Source: Isoetes taiwanensis (taxonomy: Eukaryota; Streptophyta; Lycopodiopsida; Isoetales; Isoetaceae). From it: a stretch of DNA of 64,000 nucleotides. The stretch lies in the NCBI GenBank assembly GCA_021234155.1, contig JAJEKV010000072.1, positions 861,918 through 925,917 of the forward strand. Reading direction: 5' to 3'. Position 1 is the first letter of the stretch. Every line of letters starts with the position of its first letter. The translations under genes were made by a program, and so were the position numbers. Positions 11,414 through 22,300 of this stretch are shown here, in pieces. The notes below the pieces were generated by a model. That model was not told where the DNA came from. It did no database searches and worked only from the letters and a program-made list of their open reading frames with translations.

Positions 11414-12200
11414 TTAGCTTAACAAAAATTCCAAAAAGTTTCTTACCAAACCGGAAAATCCAAATTTAAACAATAAGATAGCCTGTGCTTTTTTCCTGCT
11501 GACGCCAACTCCTAGCTTCCTAGACCTATCAGCTGCAGCAACAAAGGCAGCCCTAGCCCTAACATATGCGGGATCACGTAAGATATTAAACCCAGCTGTT
11601 CTTTTGCATGCTGAAGGAGTCTTTGATTCCTGGTTCTTCCTAAGAATCTTCCCTATTGCTTTCAGCAAAGAATTTAAACTACAACAAAAATACACAAACA
11701 TTAGAACCCTAACAGAACTTAAACAAAAATAAAAAAAAGTTACCTGCCAGCAGGAAACATGCTCCCATCCTTCTTCCTAACTTGTATCATAAATCGAACA
11801 AGCATCTCGTTCAGCTGATCATCAGGTATGTCCTCTTTGCAAAAGGTAAGTCGGAAGTTTTTTTAGCAAATCTCCTCCATCCATCAAACTTTGCCCTTGC
11901 CCAGTTTGTTTGCTTCTTAGACTTGTCCTTTCCCCCCGTATCAACATCTCTAAGCATCTCAACATCAATACCAGCATATTCTTTTGTATCCTTCTCCACT
12001 TCTTTATCCACAAAACCCTCACTAAACCATGGCTGCTTCTCTATATCTCTCAACAGATTTTCTACCTCTAACGGATCTGTCTCAGCAACAGCATTCTCGT
12101 CTTCTTCCAAACCATTATCATCCAACCAACAGATGATCCTCGACAAGTGTAAATGAGAAACTGCAACATGTATCAGAAACCCCTCTAGCAACATTAACAA
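11414..12200 (-). pseudogene. Crypton-like tyrosine recombinase, copy B (N-terminal part)
   Basis: N-terminal region of the same recombinase family. Exon 1 (to 11744) carries an acidic leader, then TNWARAKFDGWRRF, a frameshift, and DDQLNEMLVRFMIQVRKKDG followed by MFPAG. This is the 'F..W / L..L..F..EVRK.DG..YPP' signature of the DUF3504/Crypton N-terminal domain. A clean GT-AG intron (11743 to 11679) splits a serine codon. Exon 2 continues LNSLLKAIGKILRKNQ and a basic stretch and runs open to 11414. The catalytic C-terminal exons seen in copies A and C are absent, so the copy is 3'-truncated. The intron sits at exactly the same place as intron 2 of copy C. Confidence 0.7.
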
Positions 12201-12299
12201 CTAAAACCACTTCAATAAACCTTGCTTCCCCATTTCTCGCAGCAAAGAAGAAATGCGCAACAAGAAAAACTTGTTAGATAATAGAAACCTAACCTAAAA

Positions 12300-12560
12300 A
12301 CAGAACCTAAAATAGAACCTAAAAACAGAACCTAAAATAGAACTTACACTTCAAGGAAGCTCCCTATCTTGCTCGCAAAACTCGCCTATGTGCTAGGGAA
12401 CCCAAAAAACTCCAAAAACTCCCTATCTTGCTCGCAAAAACTCGCCTATGTGCTATCAGAAACTCCAAAATCTTGTGTATCTACCTCAAGAACGCGACCA
12501 GAACCTAAAAAAACTCGCGTATCTACCTCAAGAACGCGACCAGAACCTAAAAAAACAGAG
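12300..12560. repeat. Short tandem repeats in the 5' leader of copy B
   Basis: Three small duplications follow one another: GAACCTAAAAACAGAACCTA-type units (12300-12345), CTCCCTATCTTGCTCGCAAA plus CTCGCCTATGTGCTA (twice, 12360-12455), and a unit with CTACCTCAAGAACGCGACCA (twice, 12480-12555). They lie in the presumed 5' intron or leader of copy B. Confidence 0.75.
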
Positions 12561-12791
12561 TAAACATTAGTAACTTCTCAGATTAAATGAAAACTAGAAA
12601 TAAAACTAACTATTTACCTTACTTCGGCAGCGGCGCCTTCACCTAGAACAAAGAAAGAAGAAAAGATTAGAAAGAAACAAAAAAGAATGAAAAATCAGGA
12701 AGAAAACATCCCTAACGTCGTCAGGGCATGCCTCCTTACCATTCCTGCACAAATGGCGCCAACCAACATCCACGCGCCGCGACTACATGTC

Positions 12792-13050
12792 ACCTCCGCC
12801 ATCAAGAGGAGAGAAAAAAAAAAACCCGATCACGGGAATTTCCAAGTATTACGCGCCACCTTTTCGTGGTTTCCTACTGAAACCACTCAAAGGTGGATCG
12901 CCGCACTCCGCCATCGCCGGACCTCCGCCATCGCGAAGAGGAGAGAGAAAAAAAAAACCCAGTGCACGGAATTTCCAGGTGACAGTGTATTACGGCTGGG
13001 AGCCGCCACCTTTTCGTGGTTTCCGGCTGGAAACCACTCAAAGGTGGCGG
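12792..13050. repeat. Duplicated hairpin block, probable 5' terminal region of element B
   Basis: Two related units (12792-12896 and 12921-13047) share ACCTCCGCCATC, an A-run, GGAATTTCCA and a long hairpin. In unit 2 the arms 13002-13024 and 13029-13050 pair at about 19 of 22 positions around a 4-nt loop; unit 1 has the same hairpin at 12854-12896. Unit 2 carries 12968-12987, the exact inverted match of 1199-1218. Because it lies upstream of recombinase B and the other match lies downstream of recombinase A, these may be opposite ends of one element type. That is inference. Confidence 0.55.
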
Positions 13051-13236
13051 TTCCCTAGCACGTACTTAGCATCATATTTAGTTTGGAGTATAGGAATGTG
13101 TGGTCTGACCATTATTTGCAGCTGCCCCACAAAAATTTGCCTCCGAAAAACAATGGGAAATAAATTCATCTGATGAGACTCATATTTTACGGATGTCCAG
13201 CGATGAAGCAAGCGCGAGCTCTAGCTCCGGATAGCT

Positions 13237-15336
13237 GTGCGTCTCTCTTCCCATTTCACACGTACTTTATGTATGTCTTCACTGTTAAGAACAAGGGACC
13301 GTTTCATCACTTTCGGTGAAAAATATTGGACCCTTTTGCATCAGAAGCGCAGCTATGGCCTACCATCAGAGAAAGAAAGCGTTTTAAACAATGTAGCTAG
13401 ACTGTGCAACATTGGAAACCTGGAGGAAGCTGTAAATCAATTAGATCACAATGGAGTTGACGCAAATTTTAGTCTCTTCAGATCCTTACTGCGGGCCTGT
13501 GGTAATGTCAAAGCCTTGCAACAGGGTAGACAGATTCATAAGCTTATTTGTAAGAGCAAATTGCATGAGAAGACGATATTGATAAATCAGATCATTGAGA
13601 TGTATGGCAAGTGTGCGAGTCTGGATGATGCAAGGGCAGTATTTGACAATATGCATCAACGAAATGTATTTTCGTGGACTGCTATGATTGCAGCATATGC
13701 AGAAAATGGGCAAGAAAAGAAAGCTTTGCAACTCTGGCCCCAAATGCAGATGGAAGATGTGAAACCAGATAATGTCATCTTCATTATGATCTTGAAAGCT
13801 TGCTCTCATCCTTCAACTTTGGAGGAAGGTAGGTTGATCCATGCAAATATTCTGGAGGGTGGTCATGATTTTCATGTTGTAGTAGAAACCTCTCTTGTTA
13901 ATATGTATGCGAATTGTGGAAGCTTGGAAGATGCCTCAAGGATTTTTAAGAAAATGTCACTGAAAGATGCTGTAACTTGGAATACTATGATTGCAGCATT
14001 TTCTCACCATGGCCGTGAAAAAGAAGCACTAAATCTTTTTTGGCAAATGTTTCAGGTAGGCCTGCAGCCAACTCGGGTGACATTTGTTAATGTCCTTACT
14101 GCTTGTTCCTGTCAGATGGAAGGTAAGTTAATTCATGCTCATATTTTCTATTATAAAACTGAGTCAGATGTAGTCATCCTCTCCTCCCTAATCAACATGT
14201 ATGGAAATTGTGGGACTATTGAGAGTTCATTGAGGGTATTTGCAAAACTGCACCAAGGGGAGGTCACAGTGTGGAATGCAATGATCACAGCCCACATTCA
14301 CTGTGGACAGGCTAGGGAAGCTTTGTGTCTCTATAGACAAATGAGGTCTACATGCACAAAACCAAATAAAGTAACATTTATCACCATCCTTAGCGCATGT
14401 TGCTCAGCAGCAGTCAAAGCTGAGGGTAAGGTGATCCACGCCCACATCATAGATTGCGGGTTTGAATCTGATAATGTCATTGGTTCTGCCCTTCTTAACA
14501 TGTATGGGAAGTGTGAGAGCTTGGAAGATGGACGAAGGGTGTTTGAAGAAATGCCCAAACAAGATGTTATTTCATGGACTGCCATGATTGCAGCATATGC
14601 TCAGCATGATCAGGGTCAAGAAGCGCTTAAACTTTTCCAGCTAATGCAGATGCATTGCATATCCCCAAACAGGGTCACAATTGTGACCATTCTTGATGTC
14701 TGTGCTGATCTTGCAGCCTTGGAAGAAGGGACATCCATGTATGCTTACATAACTAATAATGGATTTGATCTGGATGTTGTCATAGGTACAGCTCTTGTGA
14801 ATCTGTATGGGAAGTGTGGCTGTTTGGATGTTGCACGCGACATCTTCAATAAACTACCCTGGAGAAACTTGTTCACATGGAATGCCATGATATCTGCATA
14901 TGCCCAGTATGGGTGGACTGAGGATTCCTTGGAGCTATTTAATCAAATGCACCTTGATCATATCATGCCAGATGAGATTAGCTTCATTAGCATCCTCTCA
15001 GGATGCAGCCATGTAGGCCTAGGATACAAGGGTTTTCACTGGTTTGTCTCAATGAATCAAGGTTACAACGTTACAGCAACTGAGCAACATTATGGCTGTC
15101 TGATTGACCTTCTTGGGCGAACAGGATGGCTTGATGAAGCAGAAGACTTTGTCAACAAAATGCCAATTCCACCTGATGTTGTAGCGTGGAGGGCCTTACT
15201 TGGTGCATGCAATGTCCACGGAGAAATGAGGCGTGGACAGCAAGCTGCAAAACAGGTTATAAAGTTGGATCCTTGTGATGCTGGTGCATACGTTTTGCTA
15301 TCAAACATCTACCTGACAGGCACAATGGTTTACTAA
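13237..15336 (+). CDS. PLS-class pentatricopeptide repeat protein, E-type, no DYW
   Basis: A 699-codon intronless ORF. PPR proteins of this class bind organelle RNA, and PLS/E/DYW members specify C-to-U editing or RNA processing. The N-terminus (about 45 residues, rich in R, S, L and F and poor in acids) looks like an organelle-targeting peptide. Tandem P, L and S motifs follow from about residue 75, with hallmark phrases LINQIIEMYGKCASLDDARA, NVFSWTAMIAAYAENGQEKK and GSALLNMYGKCESLEDGRRV, about six PLS triplets in all. The end carries the LLGRTGWLDEAEDFV motif and the start of an E motif (GAYVLLSNIY), then stops abruptly after LTGTMVY. E+ and DYW domains, the deaminase, are absent. It may be genuinely short, act with a separate DYW partner, or be truncated. 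The ATG was chosen as the most upstream in frame; a second Met lies 12 residues in. Confidence 0.85.
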   Translation: MRLSSHFTRTLCMSSLLRTRDRFITFGEKYWTLLHQKRSYGLPSEKESVLNNVARLCNIGNLEEAVNQLDHNGVDANFSLFRSLLRACGNVKALQQGRQIHKLICKSKLHEKTILINQIIEMYGKCASLDDARAVFDNMHQRNVFSWTAMIAAYAENGQEKKALQLWPQMQMEDVKPDNVIFIMILKACSHPSTLEEGRLIHANILEGGHDFHVVVETSLVNMYANCGSLEDASRIFKKMSLKDAVTWNTMIAAFSHHGREKEALNLFWQMFQVGLQPTRVTFVNVLTACSCQMEGKLIHAHIFYYKTESDVVILSSLINMYGNCGTIESSLRVFAKLHQGEVTVWNAMITAHIHCGQAREALCLYRQMRSTCTKPNKVTFITILSACCSAAVKAEGKVIHAHIIDCGFESDNVIGSALLNMYGKCESLEDGRRVFEEMPKQDVISWTAMIAAYAQHDQGQEALKLFQLMQMHCISPNRVTIVTILDVCADLAALEEGTSMYAYITNNGFDLDVVIGTALVNLYGKCGCLDVARDIFNKLPWRNLFTWNAMISAYAQYGWTEDSLELFNQMHLDHIMPDEISFISILSGCSHVGLGYKGFHWFVSMNQGYNVTATEQHYGCLIDLLGRTGWLDEAEDFVNKMPIPPDVVAWRALLGACNVHGEMRRGQQAAKQVIKLDPCDAGAYVLLSNIYLTGTMVY

Positions 15337-17262
15337 AATATTTTTAACGCGTTGTTCTGCTGAGATGGAGAAAAATATGAAGAAATTCACAGATATTAGA
15401 TTTTAGAATGTTAGTGCGATGAAAGTACCTACTTTCTTAAGTGCCGTGGAAATACAGTAACTAACTGGTTTAAAGTACTCGAGACTAGGCAGAGACACCT
15501 TTGGCTGGAAGTTGCTGAGGTGTTAGACATTATTTTGACCCCTAATGGTGCGAACTATTTATGAGTTCAGATCCCAAAATGTGCTCTTTTGGATCCAGCA
15601 AATTTCTTTTCTGGCAACCATGTGGCTGCCATCTCTGCGTGCCTTGCCAACCCGGTGTCTCCAATTCTATCTGTCGACTTGCTTTATTAATCTCTGGTCC
15701 GTGGCAAACAATTTCTAAGACCTGAGAACACAGGTTATTGTTAAAAAATTGCTCCAAGCTGCTAATGCTGTTGAGATTATATATGGCAGATGTGAATAAT
15801 TGCTCTATAATTGCAAGAGGGTGAAGGATCTTTACTAACATCCACTGCATAGAGGTATGATGCATCTATTTTGGCCCAACCATTCAACAAATAATCTGGG
15901 TTAAAGGCAAGGCATAGAGCACAGAGTAAGATTGCTTCAATGTCATACTAAAAATTGGATGGATGACACATGTCGATTACATATGTCAAGATGAGGTCAG
16001 ACAAATTTAAAGGTAAAATACATCAAGCTTCTTACTTTAATACTAGCAGTTTGTCTTGGGCTGTTGTGTGGCCATGCCCGTTGGGATTGCTTATGGCAAG
16101 GACATGGTAGACATTTGTCATCGAGGGGGGAATGCCCGAAAATGTAGCATATGAGATGGAAGGCAGACAAGAAGCTTCAAAACCATATGTAGATTCTGCC
16201 TCTATACAGTGATGCCATGCAACCCAAGCAGTCAAAGTTTTAAGGGCATATACATGCATGTTGGGCATGATGGACACAATCCATGGCCCGAAGATAACAA
16301 ATAGAACCGTCCCTTACATCCTTCTATTGCAGAAAAGGCAGCAAACATGCTATTAGACACGAGCGAGTTCTAAGTTGTATGAGTAATATGATGGAGAGAG
16401 GGAAGTTCTGTAATACCATGAAACCTACTCAAAGAGTCACTTACCACTTCAAAGATGAGACCTACTCAAAGAGTCACTTACCACTTCAAAGTGGTGCATA
16501 GAATATATGGCATCTTGGGTACCACTTGCCAGTATAAGGTATGAAGAAATGGATAAAAAATGGCAAAAAGGGAAATGGAAAAACCTTTGGTCCCTAAATT
16601 AATGCCCCTTTTAATATTTGTATTGTTTTAACCATTCAAAGATCAATGCCCTTTTTAACATTGTATTGTATTATGAAGGAAACATTCATCTAAAACACAA
16701 AAATATGGAGATAAAGATTGAACAAAAGTATAGGAAACACTCTTCATATGGGATTACACAAGAAAATATAGCAAAATATGCAAACCAGATTGTCTTATTC
16801 AAGAAATCCATGAATTTAGTGATTCTCTTCCGCCTTATTCAAAGACATTTGGCTTTTTGAAGCCCTTTAATGAAATCCCATGATTCTTCGAATGACGGCT
16901 GGAACACTTGCATCACTTTTGCATTGTGAAGTTATTCCTGGCATGGTGCTCAAGGCGTAAAAAAAGAGAGACCTAAAAAACAAGCTTTTAAAATTGAATC
17001 CGGCAATTGGACAGAAAGCAAATGTTGGAATAACGGGAGAGGTAAAATCCCACTGACACTCAAAAGAAATGCGCTCAAATACAACACTCACACGGCATGC
17101 ACAATTGTGGAGATACTTTGAGCGCAATTAGTATGATAAAAGCAAGACAGATTCAATTGGCCATAGGTTGAATTGCACCCGATCATAAAAATTCTGTAAG
17201 GATTGAAAAATTGAACTAGATGATTGTGGAGTTTAACTAAGGAAAAGTCCTCAAATAAACAA
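15337..17262. other. No secure gene; exon-like minus-strand frames
   Basis: About 1.9 kb. Two minus-strand open segments look exon-like: 15865-15542, where a CTCAG acceptor precedes VLEIVCHGPEINKAS, and 16277 to about 16043, ending before a GTAAGA donor. Neither resembles a known family. A direct duplication of about 34 bp (CTACTCAAAGAGTCACTTAC) lies at 16427-16485. A Cys-containing minus-strand frame at 17306-16867 is interrupted by the MITE that starts at 17263. Confidence 0.3.
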
Positions 17263-17718
17263 GGGAAAAACTCTGAAATACCCTTATGTTTTGCTAAAAT
17301 TAACAAAACGCCCCTAGATTTGGGGGTATTTTTATGGAAATGATTATAACTTTTTTGTGATGATCCAAATGAGAATGAGTCTTTCAGATATATTGTAGAA
17401 GAATTTGAGATCTTTCCATGAAAGTTAACATCTCCTGAATCGGATTCCGAAATCTCAAGTTATGGTCTCGTAAATCCCTCTGAAATTTCTACAATTTTCT
17501 TGTGTATTAAAAATAGCATAACTTGTGATTTAAGACTCCGATTTATATGATCTTACCTTTGATGGAAAGATCTTATCCTCCTTTACAATAGTTCTGAAAG
17601 GCTCATTCTCATTTGGATCATCACAAAAACTTTATGATCATTTCCATTAAAATACCCCCAAAACTAGGGGCGTTTTATTAATTTTAGCAAAACATAAGGG
17701 TATTTCAGAGTTTTTCCC
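17263..17718. mobile_element. Foldback MITE, Mutator-like (9-bp TSD)
   Basis: A 456-bp element whose two halves are nearly complementary. The left end GGGAAAAACTCTGAAATACC (17263 onward) is repeated in inverse at the right end (to 17718), and pairing continues for well over 120 bp toward the centre near 17490. It is flanked by a perfect 9-bp direct repeat AATAAACAA (17254-17262 and 17719-17727). A 9-bp duplication with long inverted repeats is typical of Mutator-like elements. There is no coding capacity, so it is non-autonomous. Confidence 0.85.
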
Positions 17719-17827
17719 AATAAACAAATCTTCCAATAGTGGATTCCATAACTAGGCATAAAGAAAATGTCAGAATAACAAGAGGGGCAAAACCTGCTAG
17801 TTGGACGCAAAAAAAAAAAGAGCATTA

Positions 17828-18266
17828 TGATTGCTCTCCCATGGAAAGCCTTAAGATTTTCCATGGAAACCCTTTCGAATTTCCTTGGAAACCCTTCTAA
17901 TTTTCCAGGGAAGCTTTCAATAAAACCAGGAAGGATTTCCACGGAAACCCTTCCGATTTTCCATGGAAACCCTTCCAAATTTTCAACTTTTGAAATTAGA
18001 AAGGGTTTCCATGGAAGATGGGAAGGGTTTCCACTTTGGAAAATCGGAAGGGTTTCCCGGAAAAACAAGAAGGGTTTCCATGACATTATTTTATTTTTAG
18101 TATATTTACACGCGTGAGCCTTTATGGATCACGCTTATCGACACGAACGCCTTCCATTAAAGCGGCACGTCCATCAAGTATACGTCACCCCAAAATTCAA
18201 GTTTTGAGTGGAAACTCTTCCTGTTTTCCAATGCCAAGGAAACCCTTCCCGATTTCCTTGCATGAT
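17828..18266. repeat. Inverted minisatellite of GGAAACCCTTCC units
   Basis: About six 20-24 bp units built on GGAAACCCTTCC-GATTTTCC run to about 17985. From about 17995 the same motif appears in the opposite sense (GGAAGGGTTTCC) four times to 18085, forming a large imperfect palindrome. A further forward piece at 18206-18266 and opposite-sense units at 23465-23540 show that the LINE at 18280-23464 landed inside this array. Small open frames here are repeat artefacts. Confidence 0.8.
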
Positions 18267-18279
18267 GGAAATTAGGAAG

Positions 18280-19329
18280 AGCAGAAGTGAGATTAAGAAA
18301 GGGATTTTAGATCTTTCTGGTATCAGGGATTCCTCGGCCTCAGACTTATACTCTAAAAAGGGGATCCTTATTCATTTTCCTGACAAATCCCCTTCTCTTG
18401 GCGAGGTTAAATTCTGGATCACTAAGATTCAGAAAGTTCCGATCCTTTCCATTCTCAAAATAGACAACAAAACCTTCCAAATTTTGTGCTCTGACGAGAA
18501 TAGTGTTGGGTCTATTCTTAGAAAAAGACTGGATAATATTGGAAATAAGGATTTCTTTATCATGAGATGGATCCCGATCTATATCCCAGGTAATTATGAT
18601 TTAGTCTCCACCTCTACCTGGGTAACTTATCCCAATTTACCTCCTGGTCTCTGGACTAAATCCCACCTGCAAGCTATTTCTGAAAACCTGGGGGAAGTCA
18701 TCAGCATAAATATTCCCCAAACCAACTTCCCCTCAGTGTGCATTTCAAAGAGGATCAGATCTGAGTGGGGAAGGGAAATTACAGTCAAGATTTCTGAGCA
18801 CACGATTTTCAACCTTAAAATTAATTATTCAAAAATGCCTAAAAAGGATATGGATAAGGGCAAAGGAACAAATTCGGAGGAAAAGGGGAACAGATATACC
18901 CCTCCCCTTATTATTAGACAAGAATGGAGACCCAAGAATACTGTTGTGCAGAATATGGATCCAAAGGGGGAAAGCAGCAACAGCAATCAGGGTATTAAGA
19001 ATGATGAGGACCAGGTGAGTTATGAAGGTAATTTCAAGATTGACAAAAATTGGAATCTCATCTTTAAAAATATTGACCTTTCATTCAAAATTTCTCCGGG
19101 ATTTATGACTGTTTCCATCCCTCAGACTGCTCCTCTCATTTTTTATGATGATACCAATACTAACAAAGAGGAGGAGCATGTGAGTGATAATGAGAATGAA
19201 GAAATGAATTGGCAGCAGGTCACATATAAAAAAAGAGGAAGGGGCCAAAAAAAGATTTATTCTGGACCTATCAGGGTAAGCCTAAGAAAGGCAGCTATTC
19301 AATCTAAGATAGCTAAGAATATTCAATAA
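18280..19329 (+). CDS. LINE ORF1 protein (DUF4283-like, N-terminally truncated)
   Basis: The open frame covers about 349 residues inside the element and extends upstream into the flanking minisatellite, where the apparent start codons (18262, 18265) are found. Residues corresponding to FWITKIQKVPILSILKIDNK, FIMRWIPIYIPG and LPPGLWTKSHLQAISENLGE match the layout of the RRM-like DUF4283 domain of plant LINE ORF1 proteins, which act as RNA-binding chaperones. No CCHC knuckle is visible, unlike the third LINE. The C-terminal half is acidic then basic (KKRGRGQKK). The stop at 19329 lies 8 nt before the ORF2 start at 19338, a tight bicistronic layout. Confidence 0.7.
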   Translation, partial: SRSEIKKGILDLSGIRDSSASDLYSKKGILIHFPDKSPSLGEVKFWITKIQKVPILSILKIDNKTFQILCSDENSVGSILRKRLDNIGNKDFFIMRWIPIYIPGNYDLVSTSTWVTYPNLPPGLWTKSHLQAISENLGEVISINIPQTNFPSVCISKRIRSEWGREITVKISEHTIFNLKINYSKMPKKDMDKGKGTNSEEKGNRYTPPLIIRQEWRPKNTVVQNMDPKGESSNSNQGIKNDEDQVSYEGNFKIDKNWNLIFKNIDLSFKISPGFMTVSIPQTAPLIFYDDTNTNKEEEHVSDNENEEMNWQQVTYKKRGRGQKKIYSGPIRVSLRKAAIQSKIAKNIQ

Positions 19330-19337
19330 AGTTTTAA

Positions 19338-22300
19338 ATGTTAGGAACCATCAAGATGATTACTTGGAATCTCCAAGGCATTAATAATAGCATCAAAAGG
19401 GACAGAATTAAAGTTTGTTTATCTAACCTCAGCCCTGACATTCTTTTTATCCAGGAACATAAGATTCATGATCCCAATCATGAAAGGATTATTTCTAATA
19501 TTCTTCCTCCTAATTATAATATTTGGTCTATTGTTGCTAACAACTCGTCTGCAGGAATAGCCATTGCTTGGAGTCAAAAAATAAATTTGGAAGATATTTA
19601 TATGATTAATGATACCAATGGTAGATGGCAGACTCTTGTTGGTAGAATAAAATCGTGCAAGATAGCCTTTACCAATGTCTATTCTTTTCATGAACCTTCT
19701 GAAAGATCCTTGATGTGGAGCAGAATTAATAGCAGCCTGAACAACTTGGATGTGGAGGATTGTGTCATAGGTGGAGATTTCAATATGGTTACAGACAGTT
19801 TTATGAGGAATAGAAACTTTAGGAATCTTCTTCCTCAGGAGAGATGTGCATGGGATAATCTTCTCTCTTCCCATAATTTAACTTTGGCGGAACCAAGCCT
19901 CAAGCTTTTAGGTTAATTACGACCATAGAGTAGACCCCATTCTTTGTTTACATGATAGGTACTACGTGAGTGAGAATTTGTGGAATAGTAGCAGCAGAGT
20001 CGACAACCTTGAAGGATATACTATCTCGGATCACTACCCCCCGCAGATTACCATTTCAGGGGAGGGCATGCCAAGAAGAGAAAAGCCTATTTCAAAATGA
20101 ACATTAGCCTGATGGATAATGATGATTTTATGACTAAGTTGGGGGAAATTATCAATGGAAATCCTATGCCTACTGGAAGTACAGGATGGATGTATTGGTG
20201 GATAGATATTGCCAAAAAAATTAAATGTTGGCTCAAAGAATGGGGCAAGAATATTTATATTCAAAACAAAGCTCATCTTCAGAATTTAAGGCAAAGCATT
20301 ATTACAGCAAGTGATGAGCAGAAAGGGGAGATAAAAAAGAAAATTGAGATTGAAGAGATAAAGATTGCAAAAGGATGGAAATTAAAGGCCAAAATAAAAG
20401 AGTTAAAGGAGGATGAGAGATGCAATTCAAAGTACTTTTTCAACAAAGCCCGATATAGAGTCAAGAGGAACCATATTTATGAAGTCAAGGTGGATGATAA
20501 TGTAATCTCTGATGACAAGGATCTCAAACAAGCTGCAGTCGACCACTTTAAGAAGCTTATGGGATCCAACATGGACTCCACTCCCATGGCTATGGAAGAA
20601 TTTATTTGTCTAAATAAAAAGGTTAATGATGATCAAAACTCATATCTGACTAAACCCTTTGTGAATAGTGAGCTTCTGCAGGTTGTCAAGAATATGGAAA
20701 ATGGGAAGACCCCTGGCCCTGATGGCCTCCCAGCAGAATTTTTTAAGAAGACTTGGCCCTTGCTTGGAGATTGCATTACCAAAATAGCCAATGAGTTTAG
20801 GGGAGACTAATCTGATCACGGATGCAAGAATCAATACCAGTTTCATTGCCTTAATTCCTAAGATTGAATCTCCCAATACCTTTTCGGATTACAGGCCGAT
20901 TTCTCTCTCTAATGTTATCTATAAAATCATTTGAGGAGCTATTGCTTTGAGACTTAAAACCATCTTGGATCTCATTATTAGTAGTTCTCAATCAGCCTAC
21001 CTCAAAGATAGGTTCATTTTAGACAATGTGGTAACAGCTATTTTGGGACTTCAATGGGCAAAAGACTCCAACCAGGATGTGGCCCTCCTAAAACTCGACA
21101 TTACCAAGGCATTCGATCTGATGAAGTTGGAATTTCTTATTTAGATGTTGCAGGGCTCTAGGTTTCAGCAATGAAAGTATTCAAATATTCGAGGCTATTT
21201 TGTACAACTCAAGATCAGCTGTACTCATTAATGGTGAATGCAACCCTTTCTTTACAATTCAGAGGGGAGTAAAACAAGGTTGCCCCCTTGCCCCTTTCCT
21301 GTTTCTGATTATCATGGAAGCCCTCCATTGTAGGTTGGATGTTGCTAAAAATACTAACCTTATTAAAGGTGCGAGACTTCTGATAATTCTCGAGGCGATC
21401 AAATTCTGAATGGGCATTTTGCAGATGATACCTTTATCCTAATGTCTATGGATGAGAATTCCATTATGAATGTTCAGAGAATCCTTGGAGAATTTGGTGA
21501 GGCTTCAGGATGTAAAATAAATCATGCCAAGTCAGCAATTCAAGCAAGGGATCAAGGAAAGGGTGAGGTGATGGCTGTAACCATGGGATGTAAGTATAAC
21601 TCTCCTAACACTAGCTCAAAGATCCTGGGTATCCCATTTGCAATCAGAAGCAATGCTTCGGACTTATGGGGAGGTATAGTTGAAAAATTCTACAAAAAGG
21701 TTGACACTCTGAACTCTAAATATCTCTCTAAGAATGGAAGGGCAGTCATAGCTAATTTTATGATTTCTTCTTCTCATGTGTATCAATCTTCAGTTATTCT
21801 TGCTCCAAAAAAGATTGCTAACAAATTGCAGGGAATTATTGGTAGATTTATTGCCTGTGGGCAGAACAGGAGGTGCTGGCACCCGGTCTCAATGAAAGAA
21901 TGCTGCAAATCTAAGAGTAATGGAGGACTGGGAACAATCAATATTGAGAAGCAGGGGATGGCATTGGCTGCCAAGTACTTTTATAAGGCCTGTTATAATT
22001 CCATCAAGCACCCTATTTCTATCCTGATTAGGCACTATATTGGAAAATGCCATCCTTATGGGTGGAGATCTTTAAAGATGGAGCTTCCCCATTCTATCTT
22101 TTTTCTTTTTACTGTCCCTGCATCCACCCCAGGTATTATCAAGAAGTGGATCAAGGCTTGGGATCAAATTAAGGGAATGTATACTTGGAAAGAAGGGCTT
22201 TCCATGGATCAAACCATATTCTGGAATCCAGCTATCCTGCTCAACAATCCTAACCTCTGTCTGGCCTGCCACTTTCCTGATCAGGCCAAGTTATGGAAGA

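Noticed and set aside
11782..12156. Plus-strand Ser/Phe-rich ORF
   Set aside because: Antisense shadow of recombinase B exon 1.
17664..18117. Small ORFs on both strands in the GGAAACCCTTCC array
   Set aside because: Repeat-driven open frames with Phe/Pro/Trp periodicity and no domain.
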